Origin: Holophagaceae bacterium
GTDB taxonomy: Bacteria; Acidobacteriota; Holophagae; Holophagales; Holophagaceae
DNA: 64,000 nucleotides
Assembly: GCA_016710635.1 (NCBI GenBank)
Contig: JADJVL010000005.1
Coordinates: forward strand, 62,001-126,000
Direction of reading: 5' to 3'
Shown piece after piece: positions 52,130 to 62,596 of the stretch (position 1 is its first letter; each line of letters begins with the position of its first letter). The notes below the pieces were generated by a model. That model did no database searches. It was given only the letters and a program-made list of their open reading frames with translations, and was not told the origin of the DNA. The position numbers and the translations under genes are program-made.

Positions 52130-55100
52130 ATGGACCCCCTGGCGCCCGAAGCCGCGCCCGGACAGGAGCCACCGGTGGAACGCGCTGCGGCGAAGCCCCC
52201 GCCACCACCCCGGAAATGGCGCCGCCGGCTGGTCTGGGCCCTGGCCTCCGGGGCGGTGCTCGTGGCCGTGGGGGCCTGGAGCCTCCGCCGGCCCGCCGTC
52301 CAGCAGTCGATCTTCCGGTTCATCGATGGCAAGGTCCGGGAGGAGACGGGCCTGGCCTTCCGCGCGGACAGCTTCGACCTGTCCCCCTTCCGGGGGCGGC
52401 TCGTGCTCCACGGCGTGTCGGTGGGCGGAGATTTGGCCCGGGCCTCGCGGCTGGAAGTCCGGGCGGATCTGCGCTCCCTGCTGGGGGACCAACCCCATGT
52501 GCGCTTCATCGAAGTGGACGGCCTCGTCCTCAAGCTGGACCAGGCGCGTCTGGCGAGGCTTCACCTCAAACCGCGGCCGCCGAAGACCGCGACCCCGAAG
52601 CTCCGCCTGGACGACCTTCGCATCCGGGGTGCGAGCGTGGAGATCCGCGAACGGGCCTGGGGCCTGGAGGAGGCCCTGCTGGCCTTCGACGCGGACGGCC
52701 GGGGCGAAGGGCCCAATCAGCTGCGCCTGGACCTGCGGTCAAAGGCCCTCTCCGTCCAGATGAAGGGGGAAACCCGCAAGCGGCAGGGTTCCATCAGCCT
52801 CTCGGCGCGGATCTCGGAGGAACGGCTGGCCCTGGAAGCGGCCGACCTCAAACTCGGAGCCCAGCAGCTTCAGGCCAGTGGACGGATCGCCCTGCCCTCC
52901 CAGGGCCTCGTGGCGGCCTTGTCCGGCAAGGTGGACCTGGCGGAGATCCCCTTCGTGGACGCGGGGCTCCAGGGCCGGGGGCGCTTCCGTGCCACGGCCA
53001 CGGGAACCCTCCCTGCTCCGAGGTGGACCCTGGAGTTCGATGGCAGCGGACTCCAGTCCCTGAAGGTGCCGCTCCAGCCCGGGACCGCCACCCTGAAGGC
53101 CCGGGGCGGCCTCGACCGCGTCGATCTGGAAGGCCTCCGCTGGGCCTCCGCCGACGGCCTGCTGGAACTGACGGGGGCCTGGCGCAAAGGCGCGGGCACC
53201 CGCGCCTCCTACAAAGCCACAGGCCTGGAGCTCGGCAACCTCGCCGAACGGCTCCGGGTACCGGACCTGAAAGGCCTGCGGGGCGAGTCGGAAGGGGAGC
53301 TGGGCCTCACCGGCGACCCGTGGGAGAAGCCCAACCTGGGCCGCACGCGGCTGCACGCCACCGCTCGCTTCACCCGGGAGGGCGCGTCCGTGGGCGGCCT
53401 GGAACTGCGCCTGGAGCAGGGCAAGTTCACCCTGCCCACGCTGCAACTGCGGCTTCCGGACCTGACGGTGGAGGGGGACGCGACCGGCACCTTCGGGCCC
53501 AAGGGACTGCTGGCCATCCAGGCCAAGGGTTCCGTCGCCACGGACGTGGACAAGGTGGCGAAGGCCCTGCGCGCCTGGAAGGTGACGGATCTGGACATGG
53601 GCGGCAAGGTCCAAGGTGCGGCCTCCTTGACCTGGTCCAGCGGCAAGGGGTTGGTGCTGGATGGCGGCGGCTCCGTCGCGGCGCCTCGGTGGCATGGCGC
53701 CATCGCGGAACAGCTGAAGGCCACGGTGCAGATCCGCGGCGATGAGCTCTACATCTTCGACATCCAGGTGGACAAGGGGGAAGGCCGGGGCGTCGGGGAC
53801 ATCTGGCTCACCTGGGCGGACCTGCCCCCGGGCAGCACCGAGATGGACATGTGCTTCCGGGCCTTCCGCCTGCCGGTGAACGAAGGCCTGAAGGCCGCGG
53901 ACCTCGGCGACCTGCCCATCGAAGGCATCGCCAGCGGCTGGGCGCGGCTTGGCGGACCCTTCTCCCATCTGCTGCTGACGGGGGACGTGCGGGTGGAGGA
54001 CGCCCAGGTCTACGGGCTGCTGCTCCCCGCCGTCGCGTCGAATCTCGAACTCGACCTCATCAGCAACCACCTTCGCCTGCCGGAATTCCGCATCGCGGAG
54101 AGCCAGGCCCAGCTCTACGCCGGCGACCCGGGCCCTTCGGGCCTCCTCGCCCTGCGGGGCAGCATGGACATGGACCTCGACCGGGGCACCTGGGTCGGGT
54201 CCGTGCAGGGGATGGTGGATTCCCTGCGCCTCGGCCTGCCCGGACCGCGACTGATGGGGCGGCTCGACGCGTCCCTCTACGGTCCGTGGACTTCGCCCTT
54301 CGGCCCCACCGACCTCCCCACCGGGCGTCTCCAGCTGACGGGGCTCCGAGCCTTCCTGGGCCAGCAGAGCCTCGAAGGGCTCCGTGCCGACGTGCGTCTG
54401 GACAAGGGTGAACTGGAGGCCATCGTGGGCCAGGAAGGCACCCCGGAGCCGCTGCTGAAAGCCTTCGCATGGGACTCCGGGGGACGGGCCCTGGGAGCCT
54501 TCCGGTTCCAGCTGAGCCAGGCCACCGCGGGCACGTCCCGGTTGGCGCGGCGCCTGACGGATGACGTGCTGGAGGATCTGGATCTGGACGTGTCGGGTTC
54601 CGGCGCCTGGGACAAGGCGTCCTTCCGGTGGGAAGCCCGCTCCGACCGGCTTGAGGCCCTCTTCAGCGCCTTCTCACTGAAGCAGACCCGGCCGGGACAT
54701 CTCACCGGGAACGGCTCGACGGCGGCCCTGGACCTCAGCCTCGAAGCCCGGGACCACGCCGTGAACGCGGGGAGCGCCGGCATCGTCTCCCTCACCGGCA
54801 AGCTGCCTTTCAACCTCACGGCGCCGGTCAGCATCCACGCCGTGGGCACCAGCGAGATCTCCGAGATGAAGGAGGTCATGGACAAGCTCCTCGACCTCGA
54901 TCCCTACAGCCTGCTCGCCGACATGCGCCCAGAAGGCCTGGCCAGCATGGACCTGACCCTCGGAGGCACCCTCGGCAAGCCCACCCTGGATGGCACCCTC
55001 AATCTGGACAAGGGGCGGCTGCAGGTGAAGAGCTACCCCCAGAGCATCGAGGAGCTCAGCTTCTCTCTTCGTTTCGAGGGGCGGGACATCTGGCTGAAGG

Positions 55101-56236
55101 AGGACGCGCCGCTCCGGGGCCGGCTCGCCCAAGGCGACCTCCGGGCCTGGGGCAAGGCGACCTGGACGCCCGGGGACGACAATGTGCCTGGCGGCCTATC
55201 GGCCTACAACCTTCAGGCGCGGCTGACGGACTTCCAGCTCCGGGACCTCCCGGAGGGGTTCGAGATGCAGGGAGATCTCGAGGCTACCCTCAAGGGCGAC
55301 GACGAGAATGGCGGCCTCCTCAAGGGCGTGCTGCGGGCGGACCGCACCCTGTACCGCGCCGACATCAACCTGGCGGACCTCCTGCTGAGCAACACCCTGG
55401 GCTCGACGCCGGACCTGAGCGCCCTGGACCCTGACGACCTGCTCAGCCGCATCGAGCTGGACCTGGATCTCCGCCTTTCCCAGCCGTGGCAGTTCGATAC
55501 CAACCTCCTCAAGCTGCAGGGCAACGCGGAAGGCGCCTTCCGCGTGATGGGCACCCTCGCCAAGCCCGGCCTCAAAGGCAAGATGGTGCTGGTCCCCGGG
55601 GGCCGCCTCACCAACCTGCTGCCCGCCGGGGACATCGTCATCGAGCAGGGCACCCTCGATTTCGTGGATCCCAACACCCTGGATCCGGTCCTCAACATCC
55701 AGGGCCGCGTAGACGTCCCACCCTACCTCGTGAACCTCTCCCTCACGGGCAACCTCAACCAGCTGAGCGTCTCGCCCACCTCCACGCCAAGCCTGCGGCA
55801 GGAGGAGATCGTTTCCCTGCTCATCGACCCCGCCACCGCCCAGACCGTGGGTACCGGCAGCGGCACCACCACCCAGAGCACCCTCAACAGCGGCCTGGCC
55901 TCGGCCAGCTACGGCCTCATCAGCACCCTGGCCTTCGCCCGCTTCCAGGAGAACCTCCGCAAGACCCTGGGCCTCGACCGGGTGAGCTTCGCCATCCGCA
56001 CCGGCTCCGCGGGCACCCTGGAATCCAACCTGATCCTGGGGAAGACCTTCACGATCTTCGACCGGCGCATCCCCCTGCTCTACGGCTACCGGCAGGCCGG
56101 CGAGGCGGTCACCCACAGCGGCCAGGCGGAATGGCGGATCGGGAACCTCGTGATGCAGTTCGGTCTGAGCCGCACCGGCGTGGACCCCGTCAACCCCACC
56201 GGAGAGATCCGCTACACCTGGAGCCCCCGTTGGTGA
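52130..56236 (+). CDS. tamB: TamB-like translocation and assembly module protein
   Basis: The 1368-residue protein has a Pro-rich start, one membrane anchor (about residues 35-55), an AsmA-like N-terminal part (FRADSFDLSPFRGRLVLHGV), a very long beta-rich groove, and the C-terminal TamB domain (FRVMGTLAKPGLKGKMVLVP, SVSPTSTPSLRQEEIVSLLI, ending PTGEIRYTWSPRW). TamB-like proteins bridge inner and outer membranes and move phospholipids or help outer-membrane proteins assemble. The start codon follows the kinase stop by one base, so regulation by that kinase is possible. No TamA gene is adjacent. Confidence 0.92.
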   Translation: MDPLAPEAAPGQEPPVERAAAKPPPPPRKWRRRLVWALASGAVLVAVGAWSLRRPAVQQSIFRFIDGKVREETGLAFRADSFDLSPFRGRLVLHGVSVGGDLARASRLEVRADLRSLLGDQPHVRFIEVDGLVLKLDQARLARLHLKPRPPKTATPKLRLDDLRIRGASVEIRERAWGLEEALLAFDADGRGEGPNQLRLDLRSKALSVQMKGETRKRQGSISLSARISEERLALEAADLKLGAQQLQASGRIALPSQGLVAALSGKVDLAEIPFVDAGLQGRGRFRATATGTLPAPRWTLEFDGSGLQSLKVPLQPGTATLKARGGLDRVDLEGLRWASADGLLELTGAWRKGAGTRASYKATGLELGNLAERLRVPDLKGLRGESEGELGLTGDPWEKPNLGRTRLHATARFTREGASVGGLELRLEQGKFTLPTLQLRLPDLTVEGDATGTFGPKGLLAIQAKGSVATDVDKVAKALRAWKVTDLDMGGKVQGAASLTWSSGKGLVLDGGGSVAAPRWHGAIAEQLKATVQIRGDELYIFDIQVDKGEGRGVGDIWLTWADLPPGSTEMDMCFRAFRLPVNEGLKAADLGDLPIEGIASGWARLGGPFSHLLLTGDVRVEDAQVYGLLLPAVASNLELDLISNHLRLPEFRIAESQAQLYAGDPGPSGLLALRGSMDMDLDRGTWVGSVQGMVDSLRLGLPGPRLMGRLDASLYGPWTSPFGPTDLPTGRLQLTGLRAFLGQQSLEGLRADVRLDKGELEAIVGQEGTPEPLLKAFAWDSGGRALGAFRFQLSQATAGTSRLARRLTDDVLEDLDLDVSGSGAWDKASFRWEARSDRLEALFSAFSLKQTRPGHLTGNGSTAALDLSLEARDHAVNAGSAGIVSLTGKLPFNLTAPVSIHAVGTSEISEMKEVMDKLLDLDPYSLLADMRPEGLASMDLTLGGTLGKPTLDGTLNLDKGRLQVKSYPQSIEELSFSLRFEGRDIWLKEDAPLRGRLAQGDLRAWGKATWTPGDDNVPGGLSAYNLQARLTDFQLRDLPEGFEMQGDLEATLKGDDENGGLLKGVLRADRTLYRADINLADLLLSNTLGSTPDLSALDPDDLLSRIELDLDLRLSQPWQFDTNLLKLQGNAEGAFRVMGTLAKPGLKGKMVLVPGGRLTNLLPAGDIVIEQGTLDFVDPNTLDPVLNIQGRVDVPPYLVNLSLTGNLNQLSVSPTSTPSLRQEEIVSLLIDPATAQTVGTGSGTTTQSTLNSGLASASYGLISTLAFARFQENLRKTLGLDRVSFAIRTGSAGTLESNLILGKTFTIFDRRIPLLYGYRQAGEAVTHSGQAEWRIGNLVMQFGLSRTGVDPVNPTGEIRYTWSPRW

Positions 56237-56266
56237 GGCGGCAGGGCCAGGGACCTGGGCCTGGGT

Positions 56267-58801
56267 TCACTTCGCGGACAGCCCCTGGAACGCGGGGTCC
56301 TTGGCGGCGACCCGCGCCTTGCCGGGGTTGAGGGCTTCGGAGACTGCGAGGATCTCCTGCGCCGCCGGATCCTTCCGGAGGGCCAGCGCCCTCGCCATGT
56401 GGTAGAGGTTCACCGAAGCGCCCCGGCGGTCCGAGGCCGGCCGGGATTCCCACTGGGACTTCCGGGCCTTCCGGGCTTCGCCGAGGAAGGCCGTCCGACT
56501 CTGGGCTGGATGGCCATCGAGGTCCGCGCCCAGCCCGTCCAGGAGGATGGCGATGATGTGGCCCGGCGGCCAGGCGGTGGCGAGATCCTCCTTCAGCCGG
56601 TGGTAGGTGCCCGCATCCCGCATGGCGTGGGCCGCGAGCGCCAGCGTCAGCTTCAGCAGCTTGCTGGCGGGCACCTGCTGCAGGCCCGCCTCCAGCCGGC
56701 CGCGGGCGGCGTCCGGCTGACCCAGCCAGAGCAGGGAGAGTCCCGCGGTGAGGTAGCTGTATTCGGCGGAGGGCTGTAGCGACGAGGCCAGATCCGCCTC
56801 CTTCACCGAAGCCTCGAGGTCGCCTTCGTTCTGGAGAAGGACCGCGTAGCGGAAATGGCCGTACCAGTAGGCGGGCGCGATCTCCACGGCCTGGCCGTAG
56901 AACTGCCGGGCCTTAGCCCGGTCCGCGGGCAGATCGCCGTAGGCATAGGTGTCGGCGAGGCCCACGAGGGCATGGTGGTCCACGGGATCGAGGGCCACGG
57001 CCTTGGCGGCGGCGAGCCTGGCTTCCGCGAAACGGGACTGCCGGATCAGCGCGCCGCCCAGGGCGCGCAGGGCGAGGGTGGAACGGGGGTCCAGCGCCAG
57101 AGCCTTGCGGGCGCTGGCCTCCGCCTCCTTGAAGCGCAGGAGCGCACTGTCCTGACGGCCCAGGTGGGCCTCCGTGGCGCCCATGTCCTGCAGCGCCCAG
57201 GCCAGCCCGGCGTGGGCGGGCGCATAACCGGGCTCGAGCTCGATGGCCTCGCGGAACAGGGTCCGGGCGGCGTCGTAGGCGTCCAGGTTGCCCCGATCCG
57301 CCAACTCCAGCGCCCGGGCGTGGAGTTCCCGGGTCCGCAGGTTCTTCGCCTTCTGATGTGCATCCGGGGCCGGGCCGCCGGACCCGGCGGATGGGGCTGC
57401 TTCCAGCCCCATCATGGCCGGCAGCTTCGTCGCCAGCGCGTCTTCCAGAAGCAGGAGGCCCGGGACCGAACCCTCGACCTTGAAGTCGCCCATGGACCGT
57501 CCCTGGGCTGCGTCCTTCAGCGTCATGCGGACCACGAGGCGCTCGCCTTCCATGCCGCACTCTCCCACCACGAGCCAGTCCGCCTTGAGTTCGCGGCCCA
57601 GGGCCACCAGGGCTTCGGGCCCCGCTTCCGGAGTCCAGCCCTTCCGCCGCGCAGCTTCCGCCACCCACGGCCGGTCCAGCACCCGCAGGTCGCCGCGGCG
57701 CAAGAGGCTGGTGTTCATGGCGTCCGCAAGGCTCGTCCCGATCCAACTGCGGGCCGGGTCCGTCGGCTCCAGATGCACCGGCAGGAGCGCGACGACCCGC
57801 CGCCCCGGGGGTTCCGGAGCCTTCGGTTCCCAGAGACGCCAGGCCAGGAAGCCGCAGGCCACCAGCAGTGCGCCCAGGCCCAAGGCCAGGCGCCAGGAAC
57901 GCCGACTGGGCGGTTGCGGGACCTCCGCCGCCGGCAGCACTTGCCGCGGGAGGGGCGCGGGCGCCACGGCGGCGCTGCCATCCGGGAGGGCCGCGAGGAA
58001 CGCGTCAAGGTCCGGGAACCGCTCCGCGGGCTCTTTCCGGATCATGCGGTCGAGGGTTTCGCAGAGGGCCGGGGAGAGGTCCGGGCGGAGGTCGGCGAGG
58101 CGCCAGGGATCGTCCTTCACCACCGCATGGAGAGTTTCCAGCATGGTTTCCCGCTTGAAGGTCCGCTCCCCCGTGGCCAGCTCCCGCAGGACCACGCCGA
58201 GGCTGAACTGGTCCGAAGCGGGCCCCACCGCGCGGCCATAGGCCTGCTCGGGGCTCATGTAGGCCGGCGTCCCCATGCTGACGCCCGGCTGGGTGAGGTG
58301 GACCACGGTGGGCGCCGAGGCGCCGGGCTCCGCGCCCACCGCGCGCTTCGCGATGCCGAAGTCGAGGATCTCGAGGTGGCCGCCCCCGGTGAGCACGAGG
58401 TTGTCGGGCTTGATGTCCCGGTGCACCACGCCCTTCTGGTGGGCATGGAGCAGGGCCGCGCCCGCCTGGCGGGCGATGGCGAGGATCTCCGCCTCGCTGG
58501 ACCGCGTGCCCAGCCGCTCCGCGAGGGTCTGCCCTTCGACGTACTCCATGGCGATGAAGGGCACACCCTCCTCCTCGCCCGCCTCGAAGATCACGGCGAT
58601 GTTGGGATGGGTGAGCTGGGAGGCGGTCTTCGCTTCGCGGATGAGGGCTTTCCGGACGGACTCGTCTTCGCCCTTCATGAGCTTCAGGGCCACCACCCGT
58701 TCCAGCCGGGTGTCCATCGCCTTCCAGACCTCCCCCATGCCGCCTTCGCCCAGCTTCTCCAGCAGGGCATAGGGCCCGAAGCGGCCTCCTTCGACGGGCA
58801 C
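56267..58801 (-). CDS. Ser/Thr protein kinase with TPR tail, paralogue 1
   Basis: The 844-residue protein has an N-terminal kinase (GEGGMGEVWKAMDTRLERVV, VVHRDIKPDNLVL, ILDFGIAKR, GTPAYMSPEQA), with all catalytic residues present. One membrane helix lies about 305-325. A TolB/FlgO-like domain follows (VVALLPVHLEPTDPARSWIG, MNTSLLRRGDLRVLDRPW, about 335-470), then at least four TPR-like repeats (about 480-760). The outer part would sit across the membrane. It shares its whole domain order with the gene at 58913, so the two arose by duplication. Confidence 0.9.
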   Translation of the reverse strand: MPVEGGRFGPYALLEKLGEGGMGEVWKAMDTRLERVVALKLMKGEDESVRKALIREAKTASQLTHPNIAVIFEAGEEEGVPFIAMEYVEGQTLAERLGTRSSEAEILAIARQAGAALLHAHQKGVVHRDIKPDNLVLTGGGHLEILDFGIAKRAVGAEPGASAPTVVHLTQPGVSMGTPAYMSPEQAYGRAVGPASDQFSLGVVLRELATGERTFKRETMLETLHAVVKDDPWRLADLRPDLSPALCETLDRMIRKEPAERFPDLDAFLAALPDGSAAVAPAPLPRQVLPAAEVPQPPSRRSWRLALGLGALLVACGFLAWRLWEPKAPEPPGRRVVALLPVHLEPTDPARSWIGTSLADAMNTSLLRRGDLRVLDRPWVAEAARRKGWTPEAGPEALVALGRELKADWLVVGECGMEGERLVVRMTLKDAAQGRSMGDFKVEGSVPGLLLLEDALATKLPAMMGLEAAPSAGSGGPAPDAHQKAKNLRTRELHARALELADRGNLDAYDAARTLFREAIELEPGYAPAHAGLAWALQDMGATEAHLGRQDSALLRFKEAEASARKALALDPRSTLALRALGGALIRQSRFAEARLAAAKAVALDPVDHHALVGLADTYAYGDLPADRAKARQFYGQAVEIAPAYWYGHFRYAVLLQNEGDLEASVKEADLASSLQPSAEYSYLTAGLSLLWLGQPDAARGRLEAGLQQVPASKLLKLTLALAAHAMRDAGTYHRLKEDLATAWPPGHIIAILLDGLGADLDGHPAQSRTAFLGEARKARKSQWESRPASDRRGASVNLYHMARALALRKDPAAQEILAVSEALNPGKARVAAKDPAFQGLSAK

Positions 58802-58912
58802 GTCAACGCCCTCCGCGGTTGGGAGCCTTGGCGACGGAGCCGAAGGAGCGCGAGGGGGGCGATGTCATCGAGATCGAGGGTAGCGCAGATGTCCGCGCCT
58901 TCCGGCCGCGCC

Positions 58913-61456
58913 TCAGGGATGGAAGGCCGGATCCTTCGCCGCCACCTTGCGCTTGCCCGCCGCGAGGATTTCCGCCGCATCCAGGAGCCGCTCGCCGGAG
59001 GCTGAGTCCTTCGCCAGGGCCAGGGACCGCGCCATGAAGTAGAGGTTCACCGAGGCGCCCCGCCGGACGCTGGCGCTGCGGGTGGACCAGGCGGCGGCGC
59101 GGGATTCCTCGCCGGCGGTCAGGAAGATGCGCTGCATGCCCGCAGCATCGTCTTGCACGCCGCGCTCCAGGCCGCGCAGCAGGATCGCGGTGTAGTTCTC
59201 CGTCGGCCAGGCCTCCCGGAGATCCCGGTACACGGCCTCGAAGCCGGTCCGGTCCCGCCTGGAATAGGCGATGACGGCGAGGGCGAGCTTCAGCAGCTTG
59301 GCCGAGGGGACCTGCTGCAGTCCGGCCCGCAACTCCTTCTCCGCCTCGTCGTAGCGCCCGAGCCAGATGAGGGAATTGCCGGCGGCGAGGTGGGCGGATT
59401 CCGAACTGGGCTGGAGTTCTGAGGCGCGGCGGGCCTCGGCCACGGAGAGCTCGAGTTCCCCGTCGTTCTGCAACAGCACCGCGTACCGGTAGTGGGCGAA
59501 CCAGTCGTCGGGGGCCAGCTCGAGCGCCTTCTGGTAGTGCGTTCGGGCGTTGCCGACGGCGGCGGGGCCCTCGTCATAGGCGTAGGCGTCGGCCAGGAAG
59601 GTGTGGGCTTGCGCGTCCGTGGGATCCAGGGCAACGGCCCGCTCGGCGACGCTCTTGGCCTCGGTCTGCTTGCCCAGCCGGTTGTAGGCGGCGGCGAGGG
59701 CGCGATGGGCGAAGGCCAGCTGGGGATCGAGGGCGACGGCCTTGGAGGCTTCGGCCTCCGCGTCCTGGAAGCGGGCCTTGGCGCGTTCCGTCCGTCCCAG
59801 ATGGCTTTCGGCGGAGCCCAGCCCTTGCAGGGCCCAGGCCAGTCCGGCCCGGGCGGGGGCATAGTCCGGCTCCAGTTCCAGGGCCCGCCGGTAGAGGTCG
59901 ACGGCGGCTTCGAAGGAAGCTGCGTTGCCCTGGGAGGCCAGGTCGCTGGCCTTCGCGAAGAGCTCACGGGTCTGGGGATTGCGGGCCTTGGAATGGGGAT
60001 CGAGGGCCCGGACCTCGCCCTTCATCCCCAGCATGCCGGGCAGCTTCGCCTGCAACTCGTCCTCGAGGGCCAGCAGGTCCCGGGTGCTCCCGTTGAGCAC
60101 GAGCTGGGACCCCACGGAGCCCTTCGAGGCATCGAGGGAGCGCACCGTGACCCGGACCTGCTCGCCCTGGACCTGATAGGTGCCCAGCACCCACAGGTCC
60201 GCCTTCAGTTCGCGGCTGAGCTTCTGGATGGAGGTCGGGACCTGCCCCGGCTTCTCCCCCATCCGATGGAGCACCTCTCCAACCCAAACCCGGTCGAGAA
60301 CCCGCACATCCGTCCGCCTCGAGAGGGCCATGCTCATGGCATCGGCGAGGCTGGTCCCCATCCAGGCCTCTCCGGGGTTCGGCACCACCTGCTCGAGGGG
60401 CAGCACGGCAATGGTCCGGGCGCCGTTGGTGGAGAAGACCGTCCCCGAACGCCGCAGGAGGAACCAGCCGCCGGCGAGCCCGAGCACCAGCGAGCCCGCG
60501 GCGATGGCCGCGCCCCTGCCCCAGCGGCGCTGAGGCGGCACAGGCGGCGCGGAGGCGGGAACCGGCGTCCGGGCTTCCGGGAGCGCGGCGTGGACCCCGC
60601 TCACCTGGATGGACTGATGGGCCTGGCTGGTGGCATCGAAGGTGGCGATGAAGGCCTCGAGGTCCGGAAAGCGGTCCTGGGTGCGCTTCGCCATGGCCCG
60701 GTCCACCGCCGCGGCGAGGGCTGGCGCGAGGTCGGGGCGCGCCTCGCGGAGGGGCTGGGGAATCTCCTTCAGGATGGCGTGCATGGTCTCGACCACGGAT
60801 TCCCGCTTGAACGGATGCACCCCCGTGGCCAGTTCGTAGAGCACGAGGCCCAGGCTGAACTGGTCGGAAGCCGGGCTGGCCTGCTGGCCCACCACCTGTT
60901 CGGGGCTCATGTAGGCCGGCGTCCCGACGGAAAGCCCGGGCGTGGTGACCCGCATCAGGGTCGCCGCGTCGCCATGCTCCGTGGCCTTGGCGTCCCGTTT
61001 GGCGATCCCGAAGTCGAGGATCTCGAGGCGGCCCTGGGGCGTGACCATGAGGTTGGAAGGCTTGATGTCACGGTGCACGACGCCGCGCTCATGGGCGTGG
61101 GCGAGGCCCTGGGCCGCCTGCATGGCCACGCGCGTGAGGTTCGAATCGGTCCAGGGCCGGTCCATCATGTTCTGCAGCGTGCGGCCTTCCACGTACTCCA
61201 TGGCGATGTACGGGATGCCGTTGGTCTCCCCCGCGTCGTAGACCACGGCGATGTTGGGATGGGTGAGGCGGCTGGCGGTCTTGGCCTCGGCGATGAGGGC
61301 CTGCCGGACCTCCTCGCTGGCGTCCGCCACCACCTTCAGGGCGACGGTACGCTCCAGACGCAGGTCGTGGGCCTTCCAGACGTGGCCCATGCCGCCCTGG
61401 CCGATGGATTCCACCAGGCGGTAGGAACCGAAGTGGTCGCCCGCCTTGAGGTCCAT
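58913..61456 (-). CDS. Ser/Thr protein kinase with TPR tail, paralogue 2
   Basis: The 847-residue protein has kinase motifs GQGGMGHVWKAHDLRLERTV, GVVHRDIKPSNLMV and ILDFGIAKR, a membrane helix at about 325-345 (IAAGSLVLGLAGGWFLL), a TolB/FlgO-like domain (IAVLPLEQVVPNPGEAWMGT, MALSRRTDVRVLDRVWVGEV) and TPR-like repeats (about 490-770). The N-terminal sequence is MDLKAGDHFGSYRLVESIG. Its ATG follows the mqnC stop directly (TGAATG), so it is translated from the mqnC transcript. Confidence 0.9.
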   Translation of the reverse strand: MDLKAGDHFGSYRLVESIGQGGMGHVWKAHDLRLERTVALKVVADASEEVRQALIAEAKTASRLTHPNIAVVYDAGETNGIPYIAMEYVEGRTLQNMMDRPWTDSNLTRVAMQAAQGLAHAHERGVVHRDIKPSNLMVTPQGRLEILDFGIAKRDAKATEHGDAATLMRVTTPGLSVGTPAYMSPEQVVGQQASPASDQFSLGLVLYELATGVHPFKRESVVETMHAILKEIPQPLREARPDLAPALAAAVDRAMAKRTQDRFPDLEAFIATFDATSQAHQSIQVSGVHAALPEARTPVPASAPPVPPQRRWGRGAAIAAGSLVLGLAGGWFLLRRSGTVFSTNGARTIAVLPLEQVVPNPGEAWMGTSLADAMSMALSRRTDVRVLDRVWVGEVLHRMGEKPGQVPTSIQKLSRELKADLWVLGTYQVQGEQVRVTVRSLDASKGSVGSQLVLNGSTRDLLALEDELQAKLPGMLGMKGEVRALDPHSKARNPQTRELFAKASDLASQGNAASFEAAVDLYRRALELEPDYAPARAGLAWALQGLGSAESHLGRTERAKARFQDAEAEASKAVALDPQLAFAHRALAAAYNRLGKQTEAKSVAERAVALDPTDAQAHTFLADAYAYDEGPAAVGNARTHYQKALELAPDDWFAHYRYAVLLQNDGELELSVAEARRASELQPSSESAHLAAGNSLIWLGRYDEAEKELRAGLQQVPSAKLLKLALAVIAYSRRDRTGFEAVYRDLREAWPTENYTAILLRGLERGVQDDAAGMQRIFLTAGEESRAAAWSTRSASVRRGASVNLYFMARSLALAKDSASGERLLDAAEILAAGKRKVAAKDPAFHP

Positions 61457-62596
61457 TCAGCGGGCTCCCGGCGACGCGTCCACGACGCCGTAGATGTTGT
61501 CCCGCTGCCAGGGGGCGAAGCCGGCGCCCTGGATCATGCGGAGCATCTCGTCCTTGTTCACGCTGTGGCAGGTGCCCGCGGCGCTCACGACGTTCTCCTC
61601 CAGCATCAGGCTGCCCATATCGTCGCAGCCGTAGCTCAGGGCGAGCTGTCCGGTCTTGCGGCCCATGGTCACCCAGGAGCTCTGGATGTGCGGAACGTTG
61701 TCGAGGTAGATCCTGGCCACGGCGATGGTCCGCAGATACTCCGCGTCCGTGGGCTTCTGAAGCTTCCCTTCCCACACGGTGTGGCCGCTCTGGAAGGGCC
61801 AGGCCACGAAGGCCGTGTAGCCGCCGCCGTTGTTCCGGGCCAGGGCGCGGTCCTGCTGTTCCCGGATGACGCGGAAGTGCTCGATGCGCTCCGCGAGGGT
61901 CTCGGTGATGCCGTACATCATGGTCGCCGTGGTCTTGAGGCCCGCTTCGTGGGCGGCCTCCATGACTTCCAGCCACTTTTCCGGACCGCCCTTGAGGGGC
62001 GCGATCTTCTTGCGGATGCGCGCCACCAGGACTTCCGCTCCGCCGCCCGGGATGGAGCCGAGGCCGGCATCCCGCAGATCCTCGATGGTCTTGCGGAGAC
62101 TCTGGCCCGAGAGCTTCGCCATCATCTGGATCTCCACCGGCGAGAAGCCGTGCACCCAGATGCCCAGGTCCTTGGACAGGTAGCTCACGAGGTCCAGGTA
62201 GTAGTCCCAGGGCAGGTCCGGATTCACGCCGCCCTGCAGGAGGAAGCCCGTGCCGCCGAGGGCCTTGGTCTCTTCGGCCTTCTGGCGCAGCTGCTCCTTC
62301 GTCAGCACGTAGCCCCGGGGGTCGCCGGGCTTGTGGTAGAAGGCGCAGAAGGTGCAGTAGACATTGCAGACGTCGGTGTAGTTGACGTTGCGGTCGATGA
62401 TGAAGCTCACCCGGGCGGGATCGTTGTGGCGGTTCCGCACGGCGGTGGCCGCGACGGAGAGGTCCAGCAGGTCCGCGCCCTCCAGAAGGCGCAGGGCCTC
62501 CTCCTCGGTGACGCGCAGGCCCTGGCCCGCCTTTTCCAGGACGCCGGCGACGAGGTCCTGGGCGGGATCCGGCGCCACGGGGGCGTGGGCGGTCAC
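61457..62596 (-). CDS. mqnC: Cyclic dehypoxanthinyl futalosine synthase MqnC
   Basis: The radical-SAM enzyme of the futalosine menaquinone pathway. The GTG at 62596 gives 379 residues. NYTDVCNVYCTFCAFYHKPG holds the CxxxCxxC cluster motif, then GGTGFLLQGGVNPDLPWDYY, GLGSIPGGGAEVL, TATMMYGITET, and SSWVTMGRKTGQLAL with the late cysteine-containing SYGCDDMGSLMLEENVVSAA. It cyclises dehypoxanthinyl futalosine. The start overlaps the stop of the small zinc-ribbon gene (GTGA). Confidence 0.95.
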   Translation of the reverse strand: MTAHAPVAPDPAQDLVAGVLEKAGQGLRVTEEEALRLLEGADLLDLSVAATAVRNRHNDPARVSFIIDRNVNYTDVCNVYCTFCAFYHKPGDPRGYVLTKEQLRQKAEETKALGGTGFLLQGGVNPDLPWDYYLDLVSYLSKDLGIWVHGFSPVEIQMMAKLSGQSLRKTIEDLRDAGLGSIPGGGAEVLVARIRKKIAPLKGGPEKWLEVMEAAHEAGLKTTATMMYGITETLAERIEHFRVIREQQDRALARNNGGGYTAFVAWPFQSGHTVWEGKLQKPTDAEYLRTIAVARIYLDNVPHIQSSWVTMGRKTGQLALSYGCDDMGSLMLEENVVSAAGTCHSVNKDEMLRMIQGAGFAPWQRDNIYGVVDASPGAR

